Source of the DNA: Synechococcaceae cyanobacterium RL_1_2
GTDB lineage: Bacteria > Cyanobacteriota > Cyanobacteriia > Cyanobacteriales > JAAUPO01
Length of the DNA: 6,949 nt
Assembly (NCBI GenBank): GCA_012033095.1
Contig: JAAUPO010000121.1
Coordinates: 1 to 6,949 of the forward strand
Reading direction: 5' to 3'
The notes under the pieces were generated by a model. That model was not told the DNA's origin, did not search any database, and was given only the letters and a program-made list of their open reading frames with translations. Positions 1-6,002 of this stretch are shown piece after piece (positions within the stretch are counted from its first letter, which is position 1; every line of letters begins with the position of its first letter). A program made the position numbers and the translations under genes.

Positions 1-18
1 CTAAATAATCAGGACTTA

Positions 19-147
19 GAATGTGTTTGAAAGCCCCCTTGCCCCCCAGTCTGGGGGAAATCACCTAAATTTTAAGCAATAAAGTTCGCCAAATTGGGGG
101 ATTTAGGGGACGACTCCACAATATTTGATACTTTTCAAACACGTTCT
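19..147. repeat. MITE-like inverted-repeat element, complete copy
   Basis: The element is 129 bp long with near-perfect terminal inverted repeats: GAATGTGTTTGAAAG at 19-33 and CTTTTCAAACACGTTC at 131-146, whose complement differs by one base and one extra A. TTA flanks both ends (16-18 and 147-149), compatible with a short TA/TTA target duplication. Inside is a perfect GC hairpin, CCCCCA-GTC-TGGGGG (43-57), in otherwise AT-rich DNA. There is no open frame, so it cannot move by itself. Positions 61-147 match the complement of 6862-6949 at roughly 90 percent, so this is a dispersed family. TA-targeting IS630/Tc1-like enzymes are a possible driver, but that is inference. Confidence 0.7.
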
Positions 148-206
148 TACACCACAATTTCGATTCTGTCCTAGGAACCATGATGTTTGGGGACGATCGT
201 TCAAGC

Positions 207-236
207 AAGTCCCAAAAATTTGGGGAATTTAGGGAG
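207..236. repeat. degraded fragment of the same repeat family
   Basis: The stretch reading AAGTCCC...AATTTGGGGAATTTAGGGA resembles the inner segment of the 19-147 element at about 82-110 (AAGTTCGCC...ATTGGGGGATTTAGGGGA), with several substitutions and no recognisable terminal repeats. It may be an old decayed copy beside a younger one. The match is short and GC-poor, so chance similarity is possible. Confidence 0.3.
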
Positions 237-270
237 CTTGGGCGTAAGTCCTATAAATAATTTGATTTAT

Positions 271-338
271 AAAAAAATCCCTAATGTTAACTAAATAAAA
301 TAAAAAACAATTAGTATTTTTACTTAGTTAATATTAGG
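271..338 (-). terminator. rho-independent terminator of the channel gene
   Basis: Positions 280-300 and 318-338 are complementary over 21 bp, with one mismatch (286/332) and one pair that is G-U on the minus strand (295/323). They enclose a 17-nt loop. Read on the minus strand the stem ends in GG-A and is followed by seven consecutive U (271-277). It lies 80 nt past the stop codon of the 418-2049 gene and points the right way to end its transcript. There is no T-run on the plus-strand side, so it is probably unidirectional. The stem is unusually long and AT-rich. Confidence 0.75.
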
Positions 339-417
339 AATAATAGAGACTTAAACCCTTGCGGTGTTTAAACTTCGGTGAATTTGATCCCATGGTTAGG
401 AATCAAAATACAGATGC

Positions 418-2049
418 TTACTTATCTTCACCGTTGAGGGAGTTAACCCAGGATTTCAGTTGTTCTCCTGCTACTTCTCGACCACCTAAACCAAACGCGA
501 TCGCGATCGCGACGGCAATACCACCGACGAGTAAACCAAAAGCAAGATTTACAATATTGGTGGCAATGCCAATGCGCTCTAATGCCATGGCAGACACTAG
601 GGTAATGATGGAAATCCGAGCAGTATGGCCTAACAGTTTCGATTGCCGAGTACCGGAACTGGTGATTAAACCAAAAGCGAAGTTAGCTAGGTATAAACCG
701 ATCGCAAAGACCACTAAACCTAGGAAAATTTGGCCAGAAATTGCCATGATCACTTTAATTACAGCTTGTAACGCCTGGATTTTCAAAATATCCACAGCGG
801 TTAAAGTGGCAATCAACATAATAGCCACAAGGGCCACAATGCCACCAATCTGGGAGGGAGTTTTAGTGTTGGTAGCACCAGGGGTTTCGTCTGCCGAAGG
901 GGTAGGGGGTTTGCTGATGCCTAGGATGACAAAAATATTATCAAAACCAAAGCCCTGGAGTAGATTAGTTACTAATTCAGCAACGTATTGCCCCGCAACG
1001 TAAGCAATTACCATCACCGCACCGGCAGTGAAGATATTAGGCATAATATTCAAAACCTGATTCAGCATGTTAATGGCAGGTTCAGAAATCGCACTAATTT
1101 CTAGCTTATCTAGGGCTGTAATGGCAGTGGGAATTAAGACCAGTACAAACACCAAAGAACCCAATAGTTGGGACAGGGATTGGCGATCGCCCGCCCCCAT
1201 GCCAAACTTTTGGCCAATTTGATCTATTTGAGTCGCTGCCAACAGATTGGTAACTACTTTTTGTACGATTTGGGCAATCAACCAACCGACAAAACCGATT
1301 AACGTCGCGCCAAAAATATTGGGAATGATGCCAATGACATCATTAACTAAGCTCTGTACCGGAACTAAAGTTCCCTCTAGTTCTAAGGTGCTGAGGATAG
1401 ACGGTAAAAACAGTAAAAAGATTAACCAGTAAATACCATCGGCGATCGTGTTGCTAAGGTTAGTAGCACCATTGGCCGTTTGACCATTATCGGATTGGAG
1501 GGTAGTCGCCGCCGGATCAACCGGAGATTCATCTTCTCCTAACTGATGCTTAAGTTTACGATCTAAACCAAAGCGATCGAGGATTCGGGTAATCAATAGC
1601 TTGGATACCGTCGCTAATAACCACGCTAAACCCAGTAATAAACCAGCACCAAGAATTTTGGGCAAGAAGCTTGTTACTTGGGAGAGCAAGTCATTGAGGG
1701 GAGCAGAGACCGCATCTAATTGAAGATTTTGGAGCGCGGCCACCACTGCAAACAGTAGAATGAACCAGTAAACGGCCGCACCAATCCAACCTTCCACATC
1801 AAAGGCATTGGAATCGCTAGAACCACCGGTTAACCAACTGGCAATTTTGTTATCGATATCTGTTTTTTTCAGAATACCTTTAACGGTAGATTTGGCGATG
1901 CTGGCAATGATCCACCCCAGGATCAGAGCGAGAATTGCCCAGACAAAACCCAAAGCGGAGGGGCCAAGGGTAGCTCCCAAGGTGTTGCTTAAGGTCTCGA
2001 TGAAAGAACTAGCTCCACTTTGTAGTAAGTATGGATTATGTAACATCAT
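418..2049 (-). CDS. multi-TM_helix mechanosensitive-channel-like membrane protein (CmpX/MscS-related)
   Basis: This is a 543-aa integral membrane protein of the TM_helix-repeat family (Corynebacterium/Pseudomonas CmpX type, linked to MscS channels). Five related units can be read, roughly residues 30-70, 128-168, 240-280, 335-373 and 436-470. The middle three start with a P-x-I-(L/F) motif (LPKIL, IPNIF, MPNIF) and run into a glycine-rich helix with GW/AW/AY, then a basic or amphipathic helix. Between them lie paired hydrophobic helices near 86-104, 201-222, 292-313 and 398-420. The C-terminus has an alanine/glycine-rich helix (about 502-521) ending in GLGGREVAG, reminiscent of the MscS pore-lining helix. 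There is no large cytoplasmic MscS beta domain. Likely role: inner-membrane channel or membrane-tension response. Ion selectivity cannot be read from sequence. The start is ATG-ATG with no clear Shine-Dalgarno. The gene is monocistronic, with a strong terminator downstream. The family call is firm; channel activity is inferred. Confidence 0.85.
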   Translation of the reverse strand: MMLHNPYLLQSGASSFIETLSNTLGATLGPSALGFVWAILALILGWIIASIAKSTVKGILKKTDIDNKIASWLTGGSSDSNAFDVEGWIGAAVYWFILLFAVVAALQNLQLDAVSAPLNDLLSQVTSFLPKILGAGLLLGLAWLLATVSKLLITRILDRFGLDRKLKHQLGEDESPVDPAATTLQSDNGQTANGATNLSNTIADGIYWLIFLLFLPSILSTLELEGTLVPVQSLVNDVIGIIPNIFGATLIGFVGWLIAQIVQKVVTNLLAATQIDQIGQKFGMGAGDRQSLSQLLGSLVFVLVLIPTAITALDKLEISAISEPAINMLNQVLNIMPNIFTAGAVMVIAYVAGQYVAELVTNLLQGFGFDNIFVILGISKPPTPSADETPGATNTKTPSQIGGIVALVAIMLIATLTAVDILKIQALQAVIKVIMAISGQIFLGLVVFAIGLYLANFAFGLITSSGTRQSKLLGHTARISIITLVSAMALERIGIATNIVNLAFGLLVGGIAVAIAIAFGLGGREVAGEQLKSWVNSLNGEDK

Positions 2050-2346
2050 AAAAGTTTTAAGTTATTTCTATCCTAAATAGAATTCACTGCAATTATAGGG
2101 AAGCTTTTCTGTTCAATGACAAAACTTGGACTTATCTTTAGAATAGTTATTTCAAAAAGATAGGTTGTTAAAAAAAACTTATTAGTCAAAATTATTTATT
2201 TCATGAAAATTTCATAGAATAAACTTTTTAGATATTTGCTTAAAAATTACTAATCAATGGCTATAGCCCCTAACTTTGACTATTTTTTAGATCAAATAAT
2301 CCTTGTCAATTATCTAAACGTCATCATTTGATGAGGTGCTTAAGCT
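2050..2346. promoter_or_regulatory. AT-rich divergent intergenic region
   Basis: This spacer separates the channel gene (leftward) from the SRPBCC gene (rightward) and must hold both promoters. I could not assign a convincing -35/-10 pair to either. The one clear structure is a 12-bp palindrome, CATCATTTGATG (2322-2333), touching a GAGG (2333-2336). That places a possible operator or RNA hairpin next to the only Shine-Dalgarno-like sequence. No open frame or RNA gene is evident. Confidence 0.35.
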
Positions 2347-2379
2347 TTGTTTAAGGATTCAATATTTTTAAAATTAAAT

Positions 2380-2841
2380 ATGTTTAATCAGCAAAATTAC
2401 CCCCCTACTCAAACGTTTAAACACGGGATCAAAATCGATGCAAATTGTGGTGAGGTGGAAAAATGTTTGATCGATCGCGATCTGATGCACCAATGGTTAA
2501 ACCCCCTATTGAAGTGTGAACCCATGGGGGAGTGGGGGATGGAGCTAGGGGCGAAAAGCAGATTTTTGATTGAGTTGAAGCTATGGCAGCCGAGTTTAAC
2601 CAGTACGGTGATAGAACGAAACCCTAATTTAGTGGTGTGGGCATTTGAGGGCTTTTTTGTAGGCTGCGATCGCTGGGAATGGCTCGAACAGGATCAACAA
2701 ACCCTCCTAACCAATACCTTTACGTTTACGATCCCTAACCCGTTAGTTAAGTTTGGTTTTAATTTATTTGCCGCTTCCCTCACTCGGCGGGATATGCAAC
2801 AGCAATTGATGAGGTTTAAACAAGTAGCCGAAAACCTTTGA
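2380..2841 (+). CDS. SRPBCC (START/polyketide-cyclase-like) family protein
   Basis: This is a small soluble protein (153 aa from the ATG at 2380) with the SRPBCC helix-grip layout. It has an N-terminal beta strand (TFKHGIKIDA), the characteristic early helix where a molecule 'type' W sits (VEKCLIDRDLMHQWLNP), and strands rich in E, R and W (SRFLIELKLW, STVIERNPNLVVWAFEG, DRWEWLEQ). A final amphipathic helix follows (about 132-150, RRDMQQQLMRFKQVAENL). No signal peptide or membrane segment is seen. The family binds hydrophobic ligands such as lipids, polyketides or pigments; the ligand here is unknown. Start choice is open. A TTG at 2347 in the same frame would add 11 residues and has a GAGG 10 nt upstream, whereas the ATG has no Shine-Dalgarno. 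I prefer the ATG because the extra residues look like translated AT-rich leader. The gene converges on the oxygenase, 49 bp away. Confidence 0.7.
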   Translation: MFNQQNYPPTQTFKHGIKIDANCGEVEKCLIDRDLMHQWLNPLLKCEPMGEWGMELGAKSRFLIELKLWQPSLTSTVIERNPNLVVWAFEGFFVGCDRWEWLEQDQQTLLTNTFTFTIPNPLVKFGFNLFAASLTRRDMQQQLMRFKQVAENL

Positions 2842-2890
2842 GCGTAAGTACTGTTATTAAATTTTATTCCTTGCGGCTTGAGTACTATCG

Positions 2891-3604
2891 TTATTTATGA
2901 TCGGGATGTATGTAATCTTCAAAATAAAACTTGGGTTCTATTTGGTAATGAATTACGGCGGATAGGGTGCCGCCGATCGCACCGATCGCGAGGAGGGGCA
3001 AGGCGAACTTAAGTCTTAACTCATTACTGAACCCCGCCGTCACCATTACCGCCGCGATCGTGACCACCATTAATATTAATTTAACTCGATGAAACCGTTG
3101 GAGAGCTTGACGACAACTAGCACAATGGGCGGTATGTTGACTATAACGATCCATCATCTTGCGTCGATCCCCATGGAGGGTAACGGGAGCAGGGGTAATG
3201 CCATAATCTGGCCAGGGCAAGGCACCGTTACTGTATTTATCTAACCACCGACGAAATTCTATGACAAAGCGATCGGCTTGGGTGGGCATTTTATAGGCTG
3301 TTTGCCAAGGTTCTTGCTTTTGGGACAAGAAATATTCTTGATTTTGTAGGATCACCATATCACTATCAATGACCCGATTACGGAGCTTCAAATGTTCTAA
3401 CCACCGAGGAATTAAACGACCGGATCTATGGGCAAAGTTACGCAGAAAAAAAGCCACTAACCGCGATCGCCCTGGGGTGGTGGGTACACAGTAGGTAACT
3501 AGACCTACTTGTTTGGTGGGGCCAAAGGGAATTTCATATTCAATGAAACATGGCGGTGCAAAGGTGATTTTAGATTTAAAACCCGCTGTGATTTGACCTA
3601 CCAT
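2891..3604 (-). CDS. PaO-type oxygenase, C-terminal half (frame-split)
   Basis: This 237-aa frame carries the C-terminal part of a Rieske/PaO oxygenase (PAO, Lls1/ACD1 and TIC55 relatives). Residues 1-135 are the PaO catalytic-domain core, with the segment TFAPPCFIEYEIPFG, then QVGLVTYCVP and the conserved AYKMPTQADRFVIEFR stretch. C161-A-S-C164 in an H-C-x2-C context is the CxxC that this family carries near its C-terminus, and which is a thioredoxin target in plant members. Two transmembrane helices follow (about 174-192 and 200-218), then a short polar tail, so the enzyme would be membrane-anchored. It lacks the Rieske cluster and the mononuclear iron ligands, which lie in the adjacent frame, so it cannot be a complete enzyme alone. 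Its ATG overlaps the TAG of the upstream half (ATGGTAG), and no Shine-Dalgarno is seen. It is best read as part of one broken gene; translational coupling is the alternative. Confidence 0.8.
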   Translation of the reverse strand: MVGQITAGFKSKITFAPPCFIEYEIPFGPTKQVGLVTYCVPTTPGRSRLVAFFLRNFAHRSGRLIPRWLEHLKLRNRVIDSDMVILQNQEYFLSQKQEPWQTAYKMPTQADRFVIEFRRWLDKYSNGALPWPDYGITPAPVTLHGDRRKMMDRYSQHTAHCASCRQALQRFHRVKLILMVVTIAAVMVTAGFSNELRLKFALPLLAIGAIGGTLSAVIHYQIEPKFYFEDYIHPDHK

Positions 3605-3611
3605 TTGGTCT
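3598..3611 (-). other. frame-shift junction splitting the Rieske/PaO gene
   Basis: On the minus strand the upstream frame runs ...AAG ACC AAA TGG TAG, while the downstream frame reads TAA GAC CAA ATG GTA. The two frames are both open only between the TAA (3611-3613) and the TAG (3598-3600), so the lesion is confined to about a dozen bases. One extra A in the AAA run at 3604-3606 would fuse them into a single chain of about 439 residues, the normal size for Rieske+PaO proteins. No canonical X-XXY-YYZ slippery heptamer is present. This is a real deletion or a base-calling error in the assembly. Confidence 0.75.
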
Positions 3612-4209
3612 TAGAGGAAGTCTCTATTTGAATAGGGGCCGCTCCTGCCCGTTCCCGTTTACCTTGAAGACCATGGTGGGCAAAGGGGACATGGCTTGGA
3701 TCCACTAAGTTTTCAACTAAGGTCTGCCAATCATAATCCACATCCCGCATATAGGATGTCCAGCTAAACCCTGTGCCTAGGCCCATACATTCCGACAACG
3801 GTAAGGGGGTTTCAGCAGCTAAGGCGGAGGATGAGGGATCAGGCCATACCCACAATGTATCGGCGGCTTGTTGACAGGGTAGGGCGATCGCACAAAGATA
3901 ATCGCTTTTCTGAGCTATTAAATCCGGTTTATCGGCTTGGGGAACTTTTGCACATCGACCGTCCTTCTCAAACTCCCAGCCATGGTAACTGCACATTAAG
4001 CGATCGCTGGTTTCATCAATGCGTCCTTCACTGAGGGGAGCTAGACGGTGGGGACATTGATCAAGAAAAATGCGGTATTGCTCACTATGGCGAGGTTTCC
4101 AGATGACAATTCTTTGTCCCAAAATTGTCGCAGCGGTGGGCCGTGTGGATTCTAGATCCTCTAGGGTAATAATTGGATACCATTGCTGGGCAAAATTAAA
4201 TTTTTCCAT
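3598..4209 (-). CDS. Rieske [2Fe-2S] PaO-type oxygenase, N-terminal half (frame-split)
   Basis: This 203-aa frame holds the metal-binding half of a pheophorbide-a-oxygenase-like (PAO/Lls1) monooxygenase. The Rieske cluster ligands are complete: C52-P-H54 and C73-S-Y-H76, in CPHRLAPLSEG and CSYHGW. The mononuclear iron site begins with E166-N167 and continues D170-x2-H173-x4-H178 (VENLVDPSHVPFAHH). Members use reduced ferredoxin and O2. Plant relatives oxidise chlorophyll breakdown products or other aromatics, but the cyanobacterial substrate is not known. The chain stops 25 residues past H178, where the PaO domain should continue, and the rest is encoded in the next frame (2891-3604). The ATG at 4209 begins the typical MEKFNFAQQWYP start, with no Shine-Dalgarno. 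A transposable element begins 18 bp upstream, so the native promoter is displaced. Metal ligands are intact, so any decay is recent. Confidence 0.85.
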   Translation of the reverse strand: MEKFNFAQQWYPIITLEDLESTRPTAATILGQRIVIWKPRHSEQYRIFLDQCPHRLAPLSEGRIDETSDRLMCSYHGWEFEKDGRCAKVPQADKPDLIAQKSDYLCAIALPCQQAADTLWVWPDPSSSALAAETPLPLSECMGLGTGFSWTSYMRDVDYDWQTLVENLVDPSHVPFAHHGLQGKRERAGAAPIQIETSSKTKW

Positions 4210-4218
4210 AGGGAATGT

Positions 4219-4227
4219 AAAATTACG
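4219..4227. repeat. left target-site duplication AAAATTACG
   Basis: This 9-bp sequence is identical to 4457-4465 and abuts the left terminal repeat directly. The paired copies are the signature of a transposition event. It lies 10 bp upstream of the oxygenase ATG. Confidence 0.8.
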
Positions 4228-4456
4228 CTAACTACAGGACAAAAACCTTAAACCCTTGCGACACAATCACTCTAGCGAAATCGGTTGTAATCCTTACCAG
4301 GTAGTCCTATACAGGTAAGGATCAGGAAGCTTAAATCGATTGATAATCAATTATCCTAGGTCTAAATATCCTTACTGCTTTAGCACTAACCCTTACCAGG
4401 TAAAGGTCTCAGGCATATTTAAAGTTTTTTGGCGCAACTTTTGTCCTAGTAGTTAG
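4228..4456. mobile_element. 229-bp non-autonomous transposable element (MITE) with 9-bp TSD
   Basis: The terminal inverted repeats are CTAACTACAGGACAAAA at 4228-4244 and, on the other strand, CTAACTACTAGGACAAAA at 4439-4456; they are identical apart from one extra T. TTGCG follows inside both ends (4255-4259 and the complement of 4431-4435). Perfect direct repeats AAAATTACG flank the element on both sides (4219-4227, 4457-4465). It has no open frame, so a transposase must come from elsewhere. A 9-bp duplication is typical of several DDE families, including IS4-group members such as IS10 and IS50; I cannot assign the family. The interior carries CTTACC/GGTAAG dyads (4290-4322, 4391-4406) and a GATAAT/ATTATC dyad (4342-4355). 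The insertion is 18 bp upstream of the oxygenase start, so it replaces that gene's promoter region and may supply a new leader. Confidence 0.85.
4290..4322. repeat. inverted repeat ATCCTTACC / GGTAAGGAT inside the element
   Basis: There are 9-bp perfect arms at 4290-4298 and 4314-4322 with a 15-nt spacer. The 12-mer CCTTACCAGGTA occurs here (4292-4303) and again at 4391-4402. No T-run follows on either strand, so this is not a normal terminator. It is better read as a protein-binding dyad or a structural part of the element. Confidence 0.6.
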
Positions 4457-4465
4457 AAAATTACG
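4457..4465. repeat. right target-site duplication AAAATTACG
   Basis: This is an exact copy of 4219-4227, immediately outside the right terminal repeat of the 229-bp element. Confidence 0.8.
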
Positions 4466-4781
4466 ATAGCTTCAGCCGACCTCTAGAACCGTAAACCCAA
4501 TATATTCAAGGATGGGGCGAAGGGAAAATATTTTGAATAAATTGCCAATTTATTGCCAACTATAGTCTTTTGAAATAATTATGGGAAATAAATAGAGTTC
4601 AAATTAGCCGATAGCAAAGAGAAAAAATCCCATACATAAATACCAAAAGACATATATCTATAATTAACTATTTTCTATTTTCCATTGCTGAATTCGATGG
4701 CCAATCAAAACATTAACCCCAGACCTGATGTCTAATGACTGCTTAATCATCAACGATCATGGATCATGGGGTACTGAAATA
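4466..4781. other. intergenic stretch without recognisable genes
   Basis: This lies between the transposable element and the 3' end of desC. It is AT-rich. I see only minor repeats: ATTGCCAATTTATTGCCAA around 4540-4558 and a tandem GATCATG pair near 4755-4770. There is no credible open frame, no RNA gene and no clear terminator for desC. Before the element inserted, the left part (from 4466) would have been the oxygenase promoter region. Confidence 0.5.
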
Positions 4782-5615
4782 CTAACCCGCGATCGGTTTA
4801 GCGTCTTTGGGGGGGAGTTTAATGTCGGTGGCTAAGCCCAGAATTTGTAAGGTGCGAATCATGATCCAGGTAAGATCGATTTCCCACCACTCCAAACCAT
4901 GGCGAGCAGAAAATTGAAAGGCATGGTGGTTATTGTGCCAACCTTCACCGTAACTGACGACAGCGACCCACCAACAATTACGGGATTGATCATCGGAGGG
5001 GTAGGTTTGGTAACCAAACTTATGGGTAGCACTATTCACAAACCAGGTACAGTTGAGTACTGCAACGGTGCGGACGAAAATGCCCCATACCACAAAGGAC
5101 CAGTCACCGATGAGGAATAACACCGCAGCTAGAGCTACTTGCAGGTGAATAAAATATTTTTCGCAGAATTGATAAAAGCGATCGTCTCGAATGTCTTGGG
5201 TAAAACGGGGAATATCTGCATTAGCAGGAATTTCTTGTAAAAACCAACCCACATGGCTCCACCAAAAACCTTTATTGGAATCATGGGGATCAAGGGGCGT
5301 ATCGGAGTATTTATGGTGTTGACGGTGCAAACCAATCCAACTGATGGGGCCAGCTTCACCGCTTAAGGTGCCACAAAAAATCAACACATACTCTAACCAT
5401 TTAGGCACTTGAAAACTACGATGACTCACCAGACGATGCCAACCTAGGGTAATCCCTACTCCCCCCGTTAGCCAATGTAATAACACAGCAACTCCTACGG
5501 CTGTCCAGCTAAAGTTTTGGGGTAAAAAGGCTAGGCACGCCAATAAATGTAAACCGGAGACGCAGATAATGGCATACCAGCTTTTCTGTGTCTTGTTTGT
5601 CGAAGCGATCGTCAT
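4782..5615 (-). CDS. desC: acyl-lipid delta-9 fatty acid desaturase (DesC type)
   Basis: This 277-aa membrane di-iron desaturase introduces the first (delta-9) double bond into membrane-lipid acyl chains, using O2 and ferredoxin. All three histidine boxes are present: H60-R-L-V-S-H65, H97-R-Q-H-H101 and H227-N-N-H-H231 within GEGWHNNHHAF. N194-S-A-T-H198 supplies the further metal ligands known from stearoyl-CoA desaturase structures. Hydrophobic spans (about 14-31, 34-57, 72-90, 158-192) give the usual four-helix topology with the boxes on the cytoplasmic face. There is no fused cytochrome b5, which is normal for cyanobacterial members. Length is normal. The start MTIASTNK follows a weak AGG eight bases upstream. 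The gene is monocistronic with long spacers on both sides. Whether it is a DesC1 (sn-1) or DesC2 (sn-2) type cannot be decided from motifs. Cold induction is known for the family but not visible here. Confidence 0.95.
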   Translation of the reverse strand: MTIASTNKTQKSWYAIICVSGLHLLACLAFLPQNFSWTAVGVAVLLHWLTGGVGITLGWHRLVSHRSFQVPKWLEYVLIFCGTLSGEAGPISWIGLHRQHHKYSDTPLDPHDSNKGFWWSHVGWFLQEIPANADIPRFTQDIRDDRFYQFCEKYFIHLQVALAAVLFLIGDWSFVVWGIFVRTVAVLNCTWFVNSATHKFGYQTYPSDDQSRNCWWVAVVSYGEGWHNNHHAFQFSARHGLEWWEIDLTWIMIRTLQILGLATDIKLPPKDAKPIAG

Positions 5616-5629
5616 GTAGTGACCTAAAT

Positions 5630-5659
5630 ATCATAGTTTGTAAGACTGTTGAATCTTAC
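5630..5659 (-). promoter_or_regulatory. possible desC core promoter with overlapping dyad
   Basis: On the minus strand a TATGAT (5630-5635) could be a -10 box. Directly upstream is a perfect 6-bp inverted repeat with an 8-nt spacer, GTAAGA...TCTTAC (5640-5645, 5654-5659), covering where a -35 would sit. No TTGACA-like hexamer is visible. If the -10 is right, the transcript starts about 8 nt before the ATG, giving a very short leader. The dyad resembles an operator. The promoter itself is a weak call. Confidence 0.3.
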
Positions 5660-6002
5660 CAAAAGATGAACAATCTCCCTACCAAACCCATGGAAAGGAA
5701 ATGGTAAGAATTTTTACAATGGTCACAATCATTGATGGCATTGGATACGAACATAATAAGACAGCGCAATGGTTTTAGCCCCCCAATGGGTTGTGGGAGG
5801 AGACAAAATGGATTGGGTTTAGGGAAAGATGGGGATAGTAACGAAACGAAACAAAATTTGAATAGGGCCAATGGTTTTGATGGGGTGAATCTATAGCAGT
5901 CCTAACTAGGTCATGCCATGAGGATCCTTACTGGACTTGGCTTTTCAATCTAATCAATTGCCACAAGCAATTTAGGATTGCGATATAGCTTCTATCGGAC
6001 TA
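5660..6002. other. intergenic region upstream of desC
   Basis: No coding sequence or known RNA is recognised. An open minus-strand frame at 5656-5871 has no family features and overlaps the likely desC promoter. Visible structures: GGTAAG at 5703-5708; a repeated CAATGGTTTT at 5767-5776 and 5869-5878; and small hairpins AATTGC-CACAA-GCAATT (5956-5972) and CGATA/TATCG (near 5981-5999). Confidence 0.45.

Noticed and set aside
359..1003. Plus-strand open frame of 214 codons opposite the channel gene
   Set aside because: It is the antisense shadow of a well-supported membrane-protein gene, has no family features, and its composition follows the complement of hydrophobic codons.
2842..2890. Bidirectional terminator between the convergent SRPBCC and oxygenase genes
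   Set aside because: Only two self-complementary AGTACT copies 29 nt apart are present, with no GC stem and no T-run.
3598..3611. Programmed -1 frameshifting to make the full oxygenase
   Set aside because: No slippery heptamer or downstream pseudoknot-like structure is visible, and the family is normally encoded in one frame.
4755..4770. Tandem GATCATG GATCATG as a binding site or desC terminator
   Set aside because: There are only two 7-bp units, no stem of useful stability and no T-run; chance is a sufficient explanation.
4899..5359. Open frames on both strands within desC
   Set aside because: They overlap the three histidine-box desaturase gene in other frames and show no motifs.
5656..5871. 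Minus-strand open frame of 71 codons upstream of desC
   Set aside because: The composition is unlike a real protein, no Shine-Dalgarno is seen, and it overlaps the likely desC promoter and dyad.
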